NCBI GenBank assembly: GCA_023412475.1
Contig: JAEYNR010000003.1
Coordinates: 1 to 56,598, forward strand
Source of the DNA: Fibrobacterota bacterium
GTDB taxonomy: Bacteria; Fibrobacterota; Chitinivibrionia; Chitinivibrionales; Chitinispirillaceae
DNA length: 56,598 nucleotides
Reading direction: 5' to 3'
Shown here: piece after piece, positions 37,131 through 46,500 of the stretch
How the letters are laid out: each line of letters opens with the position of its first letter
Numbering within the stretch: position 1 is the first letter of the stretch
Position numbers and translations under genes: made by a program
The notes under the pieces: generated by a model
The model's database searches: none
What the model was told of the DNA's origin: nothing
The model's input: the letters and a program-made list of their open reading frames with translations, nothing else

Positions 37131-39269
37131 TTGCTCATTGATCTTCAAAATGCCCAACCAGGGATGATCATAACTAAGGATATCAGTCACCCCAGAGGTG
37201 GAATTCTAATAAGAAAGCAGCAATCCCTCAGTGCCGATATAATTAATGTGCTTCTCAGATTAGGCATCAGACAAATCAATGTGCAGGATAGTATCACTGC
37301 TCCTGCTCTTGAGCTTGTTCTCAGCGAAGACATGATGTCTGCAACACTTGTTATTGATCCATGCGGGGAAAATTGCTCAGATATCAACTTCGATATGATA
37401 AATCAAGCATTGAGCCAGAAAAAAATCGTGTACGGAATCGATGCTGAAAAAATCAGGACAATTGCAGCACAGTGGAATCAGAAGAAACTGAAAACTCAAA
37501 TCAAGGACATTGTCCTGGGAACCCCGGCATCTCCGGCTACCGCCGGACTTTATCAGATGACCGTTGCTCACTTGACAACAAAAGAGCTGGTAAACAATCT
37601 TCAAAACGCCCACTATTACTGGGAAATTGCCCAAATCATTCCTTCTGAGGTAAAAATGGTTCAATCCGGAACCATTATCGCTAAGAAACAGCAAGACACC
37701 CCCTCCATTTCAGGAATGAACATATTGGGTGAACCAATTTATACCAGCAATATCATAAGACAAAATCTGAACTTGACTGGTTGTGCACATCATCCCAAAG
37801 ACAATAATTATCTGATAGCCAAAAACCATGGTATTCCCTTTTTTTGCGATAATACAATTGGTGTAATACTCCTAAAAACTGATGGTGCGATCGATATTCT
37901 TGTCCGGGAAGACAAAATGGCTGCAAGCATTCTAGTGCATCCTCCCTGCGAAGGTGGCTCCATGCCAAAAGAGCAGGAGATACTTGACATTATTCATGCC
38001 AATGGAGTTGTCCATGGCATTCTCCATCAACGACTATCAGAGCTGGTCCATAATTTCTCTAACAATAAATATCCAGAAGAACCAGTTATCATTGCCGAAG
38101 GTGTTGCAGCACACAATGGAGAAAACGGATATGTCAAACTGTTATTTAATACAGAAACCTCCCTTAAACCTCAGCAAAATCCCGATGGTAGTGTCGATTA
38201 TAAGAATATCAATATCATCAACACGGTGGTTGAGAAACAGAAGCTTGCAGAGCTTGTCCCCCCCACATCAGGTGTCGCAGGAAAAAACATCTCAGGACAA
38301 ACACTGCCCAGTGTTGATGGGATAGCAGTCAGCCTTCCCACTGGCCAGAACACAATTATTGATCCGCACGACCCAAACGTGCTCTTGTCTAAAACCGATG
38401 GGTTTGTTCGTTATATAAACTCTATTATTGAAGTAAGCGAAGGACTGGTTCTTCCCGGAGATATCGATTTTTCAACCGGACATATCAAATATGATAAAAA
38501 CGTGGTAATCAGTGGTGATGTCAAGAGTGGATTTAATGTTGAATGTGGTGGTGATCTTCAGATAAATGGCACCATTGAAGACTGTAAGATTACCATAGGG
38601 GGAAATCTTCTCTGCAGAATGGGCTTTGTCGGCCAGGGAAGGGGAATCATAGAGGCAAAAGGTGATATTAATCTCAATTTCACCAAGAATCAGATTATTA
38701 AAAGCAGACAAAACATAAATGTGGCCAAAGAGGCAATAAACAGTACAATATTTGCCAGAAAAACTATTACTGTGCACGGAAAGCCCTTGTCTGTAGCAGG
38801 CGGCTTATTAACTGCCGGAGAATCGATTTCTATCTACACTGTGGGTAATCAAAGCGGAATAAGAACAGTTCTGGAAGTTGGAATCGATTTTACACTGGTC
38901 GAGGAGCTGGGGAAAAATGAAATTCTTTATCAGGAGTTGTCAGAAAAACATTCAATGCTTCTGGAATCAGGAAAAAAAATGGAGCAGGTTCTTTTTATCC
39001 GCAAACAGCTTCCCCCAAAAGAGAGATTCCTTCTGGAAAAAATAAGGGGTGCCATCAAAAAATATAATGAGCAGATTGATTTACTTGAAAAGCAGAAAGC
39101 AGAGATCTGTTCAAAAATGCATAACACTGCTAAAGCGTTCATAAAGATCGACCATTCGGCTATGCCTGGGACTATTTTCAAATTCGGCGATCGTCACTAT
39201 CTGGTAAAAGAAGAGATTGTAGGCCCAAAAACAGTGCGTCTAATAGATCATGAAATTAAAGTTATGTGA
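37131..39269 (+). CDS. FapA/DUF342-family protein
   Basis: 712 residues from TTG at 37131, chosen because GGAGG lies six bases upstream; an in-frame GTG at 37104 lacks one. The first 60 residues resemble the N-terminal HD-GYP-partner type motif (PGMIITKDISHPRGG, IINVLLRLGIRQINV). Then the DUF342/FapA body follows with the beta-helix-like GDIDFSTGHIKY, SGDVKSGFNVECGGDL and a C-terminal coiled coil. FapA homologues link polymer or flagellar/pilus regulation; exact role unknown. Divergent from priA. Confidence 0.75.
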   Translation: MLIDLQNAQPGMIITKDISHPRGGILIRKQQSLSADIINVLLRLGIRQINVQDSITAPALELVLSEDMMSATLVIDPCGENCSDINFDMINQALSQKKIVYGIDAEKIRTIAAQWNQKKLKTQIKDIVLGTPASPATAGLYQMTVAHLTTKELVNNLQNAHYYWEIAQIIPSEVKMVQSGTIIAKKQQDTPSISGMNILGEPIYTSNIIRQNLNLTGCAHHPKDNNYLIAKNHGIPFFCDNTIGVILLKTDGAIDILVREDKMAASILVHPPCEGGSMPKEQEILDIIHANGVVHGILHQRLSELVHNFSNNKYPEEPVIIAEGVAAHNGENGYVKLLFNTETSLKPQQNPDGSVDYKNINIINTVVEKQKLAELVPPTSGVAGKNISGQTLPSVDGIAVSLPTGQNTIIDPHDPNVLLSKTDGFVRYINSIIEVSEGLVLPGDIDFSTGHIKYDKNVVISGDVKSGFNVECGGDLQINGTIEDCKITIGGNLLCRMGFVGQGRGIIEAKGDINLNFTKNQIIKSRQNINVAKEAINSTIFARKTITVHGKPLSVAGGLLTAGESISIYTVGNQSGIRTVLEVGIDFTLVEELGKNEILYQELSEKHSMLLESGKKMEQVLFIRKQLPPKERFLLEKIRGAIKKYNEQIDLLEKQKAEICSKMHNTAKAFIKIDHSAMPGTIFKFGDRHYLVKEEIVGPKTVRLIDHEIKVM

Positions 39270-39670
39270 AAAACAATGATGAGACGCTTGCTAGAATTTG
39301 TCTGGTAAAAACAGACCATTTTTCTGCCCGAACCTTATTGGAATACGCATTTAAATAACAGCTCCCATTTAATCTTCAGGCATCAATTAACAGTTTCCCC
39401 GGGCTCGATTAAGAGTACCCCGGCTTCCTGAACGGTTTTTCCAGGACTCCTTAACCCTGTTTTTAGATTTTGGAATTGGTTTTAGGATTTAAGCTCAAAT
39501 CCGTCCATTAGACTTTGGGTGATGAAATCCCCTGCCTGGAAAGCAAACCATTAATGAGGGAGTACACGGAATTCGAAATAAGAACAGGAAATTGGGAAGA
39601 GGACTAATTTTAGTTACTTGAAATACATCTTATCTTCTGTTCAGTGAAGAAAAGTTTTTTCCAACATTTC
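39270..39670. other. Gene-free gap of 400 bases
   Basis: A weak hairpin GTCTG/CAGAC followed by CATTTTTCT (39300-39325) may terminate the FapA-like gene. No coding region, repeat or RNA gene recognised in the rest. Confidence 0.5.
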
Positions 39671-40513
39671 TCACCTGAACGGGTCTAATGGTATTATCCG
39701 TCCTTTTTTAAGACGATACCGGTCGTGCCTGGCAGCATCCTTGAGAATCTTTCTTTCCTGCATGGTCAGAGACCCCATCCCTTGTTTGGAAATTTTCTCC
39801 AGAATCGGATCAACTTTCTGCTCGAAGAAACGCTCTCTGGCCTGTTCAGCAGCCTTTTTTTTTCGATATTGTCGCTGCTTAATACCGGTAACCATATTAT
39901 GATACCATTGAGAAATCCTCGGGTACAATTTAATATAGATCAAAGCTACAATTATCCCACCAAGATGAGTGATATGTGAAATAATCCCTCTGGATGCAAA
40001 AGCACCGGAAAGAGAGATAATTGCATATCCAATCACCACCAGGCGGATATTGACAGGAAGAATAAAGAAGAGTAATACCTGACGATGGGGGAAATACCAC
40101 GCGTAAACAGTCAACACACCAAGCACGGCTCCAGAGGCTCCAATTACCGGAGTAATACTGGCCATTGGATTAAAAAGGCTAAAATAACTGAACAGTCCGG
40201 AACCTGCTCCACAGAATAAATAAAACAGAGTAAAACGCCTTGCACCCCAGATCTGCTCAATCTCGACTCCAAAGATCCATAGCATTAACATATTAAATAA
40301 AATGTGCAGTGGAGAATCGGGATCATGCAAAAACATATAGGAGAAGAAGCGCCAGATCTGGCCTTGAGTAAAAGCAGGTATTGGAATCAGAGCAAACCAG
40401 CCAATAAGAGCTTGTCTGAACCATGGGATGATCTGAATAACATATACCGCCAAAGTGGCAATCAGCAGTGTTTTAATGGAACGGCCAACTCCCAGTGCAC
40501 CGATTGACATCAT
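39671..40513 (-). CDS. Rhomboid-family intramembrane serine protease
   Basis: 280 residues with six to seven membrane segments. Catalytic Ser in GASGAVLG, His in HLGGIIVA, and the HILFNMLMLWIFG motif of helix 2 are all present. It cleaves membrane proteins within the bilayer; the C-terminal cytoplasmic tail of about 70 residues is basic. Just upstream of coaD on the same strand (nine-base gap). Confidence 0.85.
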   Translation of the reverse strand: MMSIGALGVGRSIKTLLIATLAVYVIQIIPWFRQALIGWFALIPIPAFTQGQIWRFFSYMFLHDPDSPLHILFNMLMLWIFGVEIEQIWGARRFTLFYLFCGAGSGLFSYFSLFNPMASITPVIGASGAVLGVLTVYAWYFPHRQVLLFFILPVNIRLVVIGYAIISLSGAFASRGIISHITHLGGIIVALIYIKLYPRISQWYHNMVTGIKQRQYRKKKAAEQARERFFEQKVDPILEKISKQGMGSLTMQERKILKDAARHDRYRLKKGRIIPLDPFR

Positions 40514-40522
40514 TTGATACCT

Positions 40523-41005
40523 CTATATTCTGCGGTATTTTTCTTCAATTTTTAACCGGACACAATCCGGAACGAAAGCAGTGATATCTCCTTTTAATTG
40601 GGCGATCTGCTTAACCATCGTAGAACTCAGATAAGTGTATTTTGCGCTGGGCATTAAAAAAACCGTTTCACAAGAAGCTAACAGGTTTCTATTTGTAAAT
40701 GCCAACTGAAACTCATATTCAAAATCCGACAAAGCACGTAAGCCCCGAATCAGTACCGATGCATTATACTCCATCAAACAATTTACCAATAAACCGGAAT
40801 ATTTTATCACCTCTATCTGCGGAACCTCCTTGAACGATTCCTTTGCCAGCTCCACCCTTTCATCTGCAGAAAATAATGGTTCCTTAACCGGATTTTCTGC
40901 AACTACAGCTATTACCTTTGGAAAAATCCTAGAAGCCCGTACCGCAATATCGATGTGCCCGTTAGTAACCGGATCAAAAGTACCCGGATATAAAGCTGCT
41001 TTCAT
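40523..41005 (-). CDS. coaD: Phosphopantetheine adenylyltransferase
   Basis: 160 residues. YPGTFDPVTNGHIDI (about 6-20) contains the nucleotide-binding TxGH motif, and the C-terminal ISSTMV-type element reads YLSSTMVKQ. Catalyses the fourth step of coenzyme A synthesis, 4'-phosphopantetheine plus ATP to dephospho-CoA. Directly downstream of rsmD, the common arrangement in many bacteria. Confidence 0.95.
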   Translation of the reverse strand: MKAALYPGTFDPVTNGHIDIAVRASRIFPKVIAVVAENPVKEPLFSADERVELAKESFKEVPQIEVIKYSGLLVNCLMEYNASVLIRGLRALSDFEYEFQLAFTNRNLLASCETVFLMPSAKYTYLSSTMVKQIAQLKGDITAFVPDCVRLKIEEKYRRI

Positions 41006-41016
41006 TCAATAAACCT

Positions 41017-41571
41017 TTAATTTTTTTTAAAACGGTAAAAATCCACTACAGTATCACCAAAGTCTCTGCTATCAAAACATAATTCAGAAGTTGGCAAATT
41101 TTGGAGGAAATTTTGTTTTTGCGCTCTTTCATGTACTAGAATTCCATAGGGTGTCAACAACTTCAGAAGATCGGGCACTAAAAACGCCAAAGCCTCATCT
41201 GCATAGGGAGGATCATAAAAGATTATCTGATAAAGCCCTTTGCTCTTATGAATAAAGGATTTTACATCTCCAAAAACACAGCGACACAGATCCGAAACCG
41301 CTAGCATTCTGGAATTCTTCATTAACAGCTCTGCTCTTTGGCGGTCTTTTTCAACAAAATCCACTCTCAGAGCCCCTCTGCTAATCATTTCAAACCCAAA
41401 AGCCCCACTTCCGGCACACACATCTGCAGTGATTGCTCCCGGCAGATGAAACTTAATAATTTCGATAACTGATTGCCTTGTCCGCTCAAGAGTTGGTCTA
41501 AACTCAGAATTTCGCACTGGAATATTTATGTAACGTCCCTTTAAAGTCCCGGCAATAATCCGTAATCTCAT
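41017..41571 (-). CDS. rsmD: 16S rRNA (guanine-N2-966) methyltransferase
   Basis: 184 residues. MRLRIIAGTLKGRYI and the RPTLERTRQSV loop are signatures of RsmD; the catalytic motif IV reads YDPPYADEAL; the SAM motif is VCAGSGAFGFE. It methylates G966 of 16S rRNA in the small subunit. Between the PilN-like gene and coaD with gaps under fifteen bases, so part of an operon. Confidence 0.93.
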   Translation of the reverse strand: MRLRIIAGTLKGRYINIPVRNSEFRPTLERTRQSVIEIIKFHLPGAITADVCAGSGAFGFEMISRGALRVDFVEKDRQRAELLMKNSRMLAVSDLCRCVFGDVKSFIHKSKGLYQIIFYDPPYADEALAFLVPDLLKLLTPYGILVHERAQKQNFLQNLPTSELCFDSRDFGDTVVDFYRFKKN

Positions 41572-41574
41572 TTA

Positions 41575-42483
41575 TCAGTTGTTCTTTACTGTAATTAAGA
41601 TCTGGGCATCAACACCAATTGTGGAACCAACCAGGGCGTTTATACTGATTTCTTTAAAGGCACAAGGGATTTGCTCAGAATTAAGGTCCATCACAAAACG
41701 GACAAAATCTTTATAAGTACATTCAGCCTTGAATCTATAAACGTATCTGCGATATCCACCCACGACTTCGACATCCTGCTGTTTGGGTTCTGATTTTATG
41801 TTGATATCATCCCGCAGAGCAATTTTTCCCACTCTCTTCAACTGATCTGAAAGTAACTCCCTGGAGACCAGGTGATCGATGGCCTGGAAGCGGTCTGCAA
41901 AATCCAAGCCGTAATTTGTTTTCAGAGTAACAATAAAACGATACCCTTTGTGATCAGAAGTAATAAAAGAATAGGGTTTGGGTAAAAGTTCAACCCTTTC
42001 CTTGCGAAGTGAGTTGAAAGTCTGCCCAATAAGCTCCTTTGTATCACCGAGACCAACTGCGTACACTGTCTGGAACTTTGAAATTTCCAGTTTTCTTAAC
42101 CCTATTCCTTCAGGGAAAGTACGACTAAGCATTTCAAGTACTTTTTTTGTATGCAAGACCTCATAGTTAACCCGTTCATTGAATGCCATGTCGTTGTATG
42201 CAATGTCCAATAATCCCGGCGAAGCACTCTTCTGGTCATTTACCTCTTTTACGATATCCTCTATCGCCTTGTCCGGAGAGTGGGTTGAGCTCTGGTAATC
42301 GTTAGAAACCGGAATTCTAGACACTGGTTCACTTTTCTTTCCTTGGAAATTGATCAAGAAGAAAGCGCCACCGCTCAATACAACAAGAATCAATACACTC
42401 AGCACAATTGCCTTTTTAGGGATTGCCCTTTGAGTTACTTTTTTTTTCCCGGTTTTACTTTTAATCAGGTTTATTTTAAGCAT
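41575..42483 (-). CDS. PilN/PilO-like pilus inner-membrane protein
   Basis: 302 residues. The start MLKINLIKS has the INL motif typical of PilN, followed by a Lys-rich stretch and a single membrane segment near residues 27-47. The rest is periplasmic with helical and ferredoxin-like repeats and ends ILITVKNN. It sits after the PilM-like gene, as in pilMNO loci. No separate PilO or PilP is present here, so this could be a fused form; assignment to the family is inference. Confidence 0.6.
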   Translation of the reverse strand: MLKINLIKSKTGKKKVTQRAIPKKAIVLSVLILVVLSGGAFFLINFQGKKSEPVSRIPVSNDYQSSTHSPDKAIEDIVKEVNDQKSASPGLLDIAYNDMAFNERVNYEVLHTKKVLEMLSRTFPEGIGLRKLEISKFQTVYAVGLGDTKELIGQTFNSLRKERVELLPKPYSFITSDHKGYRFIVTLKTNYGLDFADRFQAIDHLVSRELLSDQLKRVGKIALRDDINIKSEPKQQDVEVVGGYRRYVYRFKAECTYKDFVRFVMDLNSEQIPCAFKEISINALVGSTIGVDAQILITVKNN

Positions 42484-42488
42484 GTAGT

Positions 42489-43400
42489 CTATTCGTTTCC
42501 ACGCAGTGCTAATCCGACTGCGACAGCCAATTGCGGTGCGTATGTCATCAATTGATCACTATCAATAGCGATCTGGCAGCCCACTTTACGGAATGGGTAT
42601 AACAGCTCTCCATTACCCATTTTTGCTAAAACCGCATCCCGGAATTCTACTTGAGAAAACAATGAGCCAGTAAAGTAGAGACTTACCCTGGGCTGACAAT
42701 CAATTCTTTGATTCAGTGAAAGCAGGCGATTTATTTCTGAGTGTAACTGCGCAGAATAAGCTTCCGCATTCAGGCTCTCGTAGTCATAGCTGAAATAATC
42801 CATATCGATATACTCCCCATTGCGGGTAAGAATCGTTTTGGTCTTTTCACTTTCTCCATGCACAATTACTGCCGGTGTATATATACGCTCTCTGTAATTT
42901 GCCTCAAATGTGTTTATAATAGCAAATGCATCCAGATCAACGACCTGCGGATGTAACTTTATTCCTTTTAAAAGAATCGAGAATCGTTCAACCAGAGTAT
43001 TACGGAACGCCACAGTCAGGTAGTTCTTTAGGTTGCTCTCTTCTGAGGAGCACTCCTGAAAATCAAATGAATATTCATCGATGGAACCAATAATCTGCTG
43101 AGCCAGCTCCCATTCGATAAGCTCCCCCACCTCAGTCTCTTCACTCTCAAGCTGTATATGTTTAATAATTGCGTGTTCTGAAGGCAGAGAACAGACAACT
43201 TCTGGGCTGTAAAACCTAAACTTGTTTTTCAGTTTCTTAAGCTCCTGCTCTGCACATCCCCAGTGGTCTCCCCCCTTATCAACAGAGAAAGGCTGTATCG
43301 CCACCGAAAGAACCGCATTCTCCTGTGGTGAGTACTGGGCGATACTCAAATAATTACTCTGTATATCCAAACCACTCAAATATTTTCTGGTTGTTTTCAT
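42489..43400 (-). CDS. PilM-like actin-fold pilus assembly protein
   Basis: 303 residues, starting MKTTRKYLSGLDIQ, with the early SGLDIQSNYLSIAQY like the phosphate-1 region of the actin-like fold and PSEHAIIKHIQL as PilM family element. It ends VGLALRGNE, typical of PilM. PilM links the pilus motor to PilN. It precedes the PilN-like gene by five bases. No other pilus gene is adjacent, though PilB is at 48.7 kb. Confidence 0.65.
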   Translation of the reverse strand: MKTTRKYLSGLDIQSNYLSIAQYSPQENAVLSVAIQPFSVDKGGDHWGCAEQELKKLKNKFRFYSPEVVCSLPSEHAIIKHIQLESEETEVGELIEWELAQQIIGSIDEYSFDFQECSSEESNLKNYLTVAFRNTLVERFSILLKGIKLHPQVVDLDAFAIINTFEANYRERIYTPAVIVHGESEKTKTILTRNGEYIDMDYFSYDYESLNAEAYSAQLHSEINRLLSLNQRIDCQPRVSLYFTGSLFSQVEFRDAVLAKMGNGELLYPFRKVGCQIAIDSDQLMTYAPQLAVAVGLALRGNE

Positions 43401-43626
43401 AATAGCCGATCTAACACATAGCCTGTGCCAAAATCATTGATCTGATGTGCAGCAAACTGTATCAGGGAGCAAAATCTCTAAATCAGCATTTTTTACCTCT
43501 TGCTGCGCAAATCAGGTATAAATATCATTTTTTAAACTGAAACGGGCAAACGATTCGTTAAATTACAGTTTAAAATATAGAATGTGCTGGAACCAGTTAG
43601 CCAGTAACCATGAAAGAAAATGCGCG

Positions 43627-44004
43627 TCAAAACGAGATATTGTCTTTTATTCTGCTAATTTTTGATGGCCCCAGCCCCCTAACCCGCTCCAAATCTTCTA
43701 TTTTTTGAAACAGCCCTTTTTCCAAACGGTCATCTAATAAATCCTGAGCGATAGCTTTGCCAATTCCTGGAAGCAGTATCAACTCCTCCAGAGTAGCTGT
43801 ATTGATATTTATGCAGGTTTCACCGTTATCTTTTTTCTGAGGATACATTAGCACATTTTCTATAACTTTCTCACCACACTCCTGCACATTGTTACTACAT
43901 TCACTCACAATGGGACAAGAGCTTCCATTTTTTCTTACCAGCCACATGACCCACAAAACCACAGCCATAAACCACAAGAAAATTAAACCTGCCCTGGCCT
44001 TCAT
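43627..44004 (-). CDS. ComEA-like helix-hairpin-helix protein
   Basis: 125 residues. An N-terminal membrane segment (RAGLIFLWFMAVVLWVMW) precedes a helix-hairpin-helix domain: ININTATLEELILLPGIGK and ERVRGLGPSKISRI. ComEA binds DNA at the outer face of the inner membrane during natural transformation. It is a short form. It follows the HD-GYP gene by eight bases on the same strand. Confidence 0.85.
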   Translation of the reverse strand: MKARAGLIFLWFMAVVLWVMWLVRKNGSSCPIVSECSNNVQECGEKVIENVLMYPQKKDNGETCININTATLEELILLPGIGKAIAQDLLDDRLEKGLFQKIEDLERVRGLGPSKISRIKDNISF

Positions 44005-44012
44005 TATTTTAT

Positions 44013-45455
44013 CTATCCTTTCGAACGCATAATATCCAGAAATGCATCTACAATCTGAGGATCAAACTGCCTTCCCCGCTCCTTAATTAATATATTGAAT
44101 GCGGTCTCCTGGGGAAGAGATTTTCGGTAAGGCCTATCAGAGGTCATAGCCTCATATGCATCAGAAACACTGAGAATTCTGGCACCAAAAGGAATCTCAT
44201 TCTCCCTTATCCCCATGGGGTAACCTCCCCCATTATAAAATTCGTGATGATGAAGCACCATCGGAACCATTGACTTGAGTGAAGGAACATCGGCAATAAT
44301 GCGGGCCCCCAGTTCCGGGTGTTTTTTTATCTGATCAAACTCTTCAGGGGTCAGCTTTGCCGCCTTGTTGAGTATCGCTTCACTTATTCCAATCTTACCG
44401 ATATCGTGTAACAAACCTGCGTATTTTACCAGTTCAATCTCGCTATCAGGAAGCCCCAGATGCTTTGCCAAAACTACGGTGTACTTCATAACATTCTCAG
44501 AATGCCCATGAGTGTACTCATCCTTTGTTTCAACAGCCAAAGCAAAGGCACGAATTGTTTTAAGATAATTATCCCTGATGTTGTGATACAGACGAACATT
44601 TTCTATGGAAATACTGGCCTGAGAAGCAAGCACATTAACAATTTCCAAATCTACATTTAAAAATGCCTCTCTCCCGGATATCCTGGCAAGATTCAAAACT
44701 CCGATGGTCCTGGAAGGTGTCTTTAAAGGGAAAAAGATACAGGACTGGAACTCTGATGGTATTGGTAATAGTCCACTTGGTAAAATCTGTTCAGAAGGCT
44801 CCAGCACCAGAGGCTCTCCATGATTGGCCACCCACACGGATGCACTGATAAATGCTGGACTGAGCCAGTAATCGCGACTGAATACTCCCACATTCTCGGA
44901 AAGAGAAAGTTTCCCGGAATTTTCCAAAAACAGTAATGCTCCACCATCAGCCTTGGACATCCGGATCGAGTAATCCAGAAATTTTGTATTAAGATTGGTA
45001 AGATCCAGTGTAGAAGCCAGAATCTTAGTTACTTCATGCAAAGAAACCAGTTTGGAAAATAAAAGATTTTCCTCTTCCAGTTGCTTTCTTGCCAGAGCCC
45101 GCTTTACCTTCTCACTGATCTCCTCCAGATGAAATGGTTTGGTCAGATAATCACTTGCCCCAAACTTTAATGCATCAATAGCACTGTCAAGAGTAGGGAA
45201 ACCGGTTGTGATAAGGACAGGCAAAAAATTGTTTTTCTCTTTAATCTGCTTTAAAAGCTCGACCCCCGATATTCCCGGCATTTTTATATCAGTCACCACC
45301 AGATCGATCCCAACGGTGCCCAGCAATTTAAGAGCATGTTCAGCAGATTGAGCTGTGGTTACAGCATAGCCCTTCTTCTGAAGATATTGCCCAAGAATTT
45401 CACAGATAGATGTTTCATCATCAACAATAAGAATATGCTTATTCTGGCTTGCCAT
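44013..45455 (-). CDS. Response regulator with GAF and HD-GYP domains
   Basis: 480 residues from the ATG at 45453-45455; the frame could start 75 bases earlier, but MASQNKHILIVDDE is the natural receiver start. The receiver Asp lies in DLVVTDIKMP, Thr in LITTGFP, Lys in LTKPFHL. A GAF-like domain (about 155-300) and an HD-GYP domain follow: HSENVMKY, HDIGKIGI, HHEFYNGGGYPMG. HD-GYP enzymes degrade cyclic-di-GMP. The DGxGYP Asp is replaced by Asn (NGGGYP). It overlaps kdsB by 17 bases. Confidence 0.85.
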   Translation of the reverse strand: MASQNKHILIVDDETSICEILGQYLQKKGYAVTTAQSAEHALKLLGTVGIDLVVTDIKMPGISGVELLKQIKEKNNFLPVLITTGFPTLDSAIDALKFGASDYLTKPFHLEEISEKVKRALARKQLEEENLLFSKLVSLHEVTKILASTLDLTNLNTKFLDYSIRMSKADGGALLFLENSGKLSLSENVGVFSRDYWLSPAFISASVWVANHGEPLVLEPSEQILPSGLLPIPSEFQSCIFFPLKTPSRTIGVLNLARISGREAFLNVDLEIVNVLASQASISIENVRLYHNIRDNYLKTIRAFALAVETKDEYTHGHSENVMKYTVVLAKHLGLPDSEIELVKYAGLLHDIGKIGISEAILNKAAKLTPEEFDQIKKHPELGARIIADVPSLKSMVPMVLHHHEFYNGGGYPMGIRENEIPFGARILSVSDAYEAMTSDRPYRKSLPQETAFNILIKERGRQFDPQIVDAFLDIMRSKG

Positions 45456-46182
45456 AATTAAATGCTGCTGCCCGTAGTTGAAATTTTTCCAAATCCTCTG
45501 GTGTGTCAATACCGATCGATTCGAAATCATGTACCAGACAGCGAATTTTCATCCCGTACTCGAGTGCACGCAGTTGCTCCAGACTCTCCCGCTTCTCAAG
45601 CTCCCCCATTGGGAGGGCACAAAAATGAGCCAGCCCACATGCGGTAAAGCCATAGATACCTTTGTGTTTGAGAAATTCCGCATTCCCCAACACATCATAA
45701 GGTAATGGTGAGCGGGAAAAATAAAGTGCCTCTGCAAATCGGTTCATGACAACCTTTACTACATTAGGATTGTCTCTTTCCTCAATTGTAGCATGAGAGG
45801 CGATTGTAAGCAAGCTATTGTCATCAATTTTTTTTAGCTCAAAGACAAAATCTTTCAAAACATCCGCTGGAATCAAGGGCTCATCTCCCTGAAGATTGAC
45901 TACCCTTGCTCCTCCCACCTTTCTAACAACCTCAAATACCCTGTCAGTACCTCTGGGATGTTCTGAAGAGGTTAAAACCACCTCCCCCCCACAAGATTTG
46001 ACCGCCTCCACAATCCTTAAATCATCTGTAGCCACAATCACATTATCAAAAACCTCAGCCCGCCTGGCACACTCATAAACCCACATCACCAGCGGCAATC
46101 CATTGATCTTACAGAGCGGTTTTCCCGGAAGACGGGTCGAGGCGTACCTGGCAGGAATTACACAAATCACCTTTTCATCCAT
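45439..46182 (-). CDS. kdsB: 3-deoxy-manno-octulosonate cytidylyltransferase
   Basis: 247 residues. CVIPARYASTRLPGKPL (about 6-22) is the nucleotidyltransferase signature, NLQGDEPLI the metal-binding part, and YGFTACGL a family element. It activates Kdo with CTP for lipopolysaccharide inner core synthesis, direct evidence for an outer membrane. Upstream neighbour gatC, 14 bases away. Confidence 0.95.
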   Translation of the reverse strand: MDEKVICVIPARYASTRLPGKPLCKINGLPLVMWVYECARRAEVFDNVIVATDDLRIVEAVKSCGGEVVLTSSEHPRGTDRVFEVVRKVGGARVVNLQGDEPLIPADVLKDFVFELKKIDDNSLLTIASHATIEERDNPNVVKVVMNRFAEALYFSRSPLPYDVLGNAEFLKHKGIYGFTACGLAHFCALPMGELEKRESLEQLRALEYGMKIRCLVHDFESIGIDTPEDLEKFQLRAAAFNYGKPE

Positions 46183-46196
46183 ATTTTACCATACCC

Positions 46197-46484
46197 TCAA
46201 CCACCGATAACCTTCGGTATGGCAAAATGGCTCTTCTTTACATTGGGTCCATTCTGTAAAATCTGCTCCTGACTTAAAGACTCTGCCTTTGCATCATCCC
46301 TGAGTGGATCATGAGCCGGTGCCATAAAGCTGGTAGGCTCTACATTTGCGGTGTCCACTTTGTTTAACTGCTGGATATGCTCAAGGATCGAACCCAATTG
46401 AGCAGTAAGACTTTCCGTTTCTTCACCGGAAAGCTTCAATCGTGCCAGAGTGGCAATTTTCTGCACTAATTCGCTACTTAACAT
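46197..46484 (-). CDS. gatC: Aspartyl/glutamyl-tRNA amidotransferase subunit C
   Basis: 95 residues, typical length. It has IATLARLKLSGEE at the start and DTANVEPTSFM in the middle, both GatC landmarks, ending HFAIPKVIGG. It holds GatA and GatB together for misacylated-tRNA correction. gatA and gatB are not in the window. Confidence 0.93.
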   Translation of the reverse strand: MLSSELVQKIATLARLKLSGEETESLTAQLGSILEHIQQLNKVDTANVEPTSFMAPAHDPLRDDAKAESLSQEQILQNGPNVKKSHFAIPKVIGG

Positions 46485-46500
46485 AACTCCCCTTGATCAT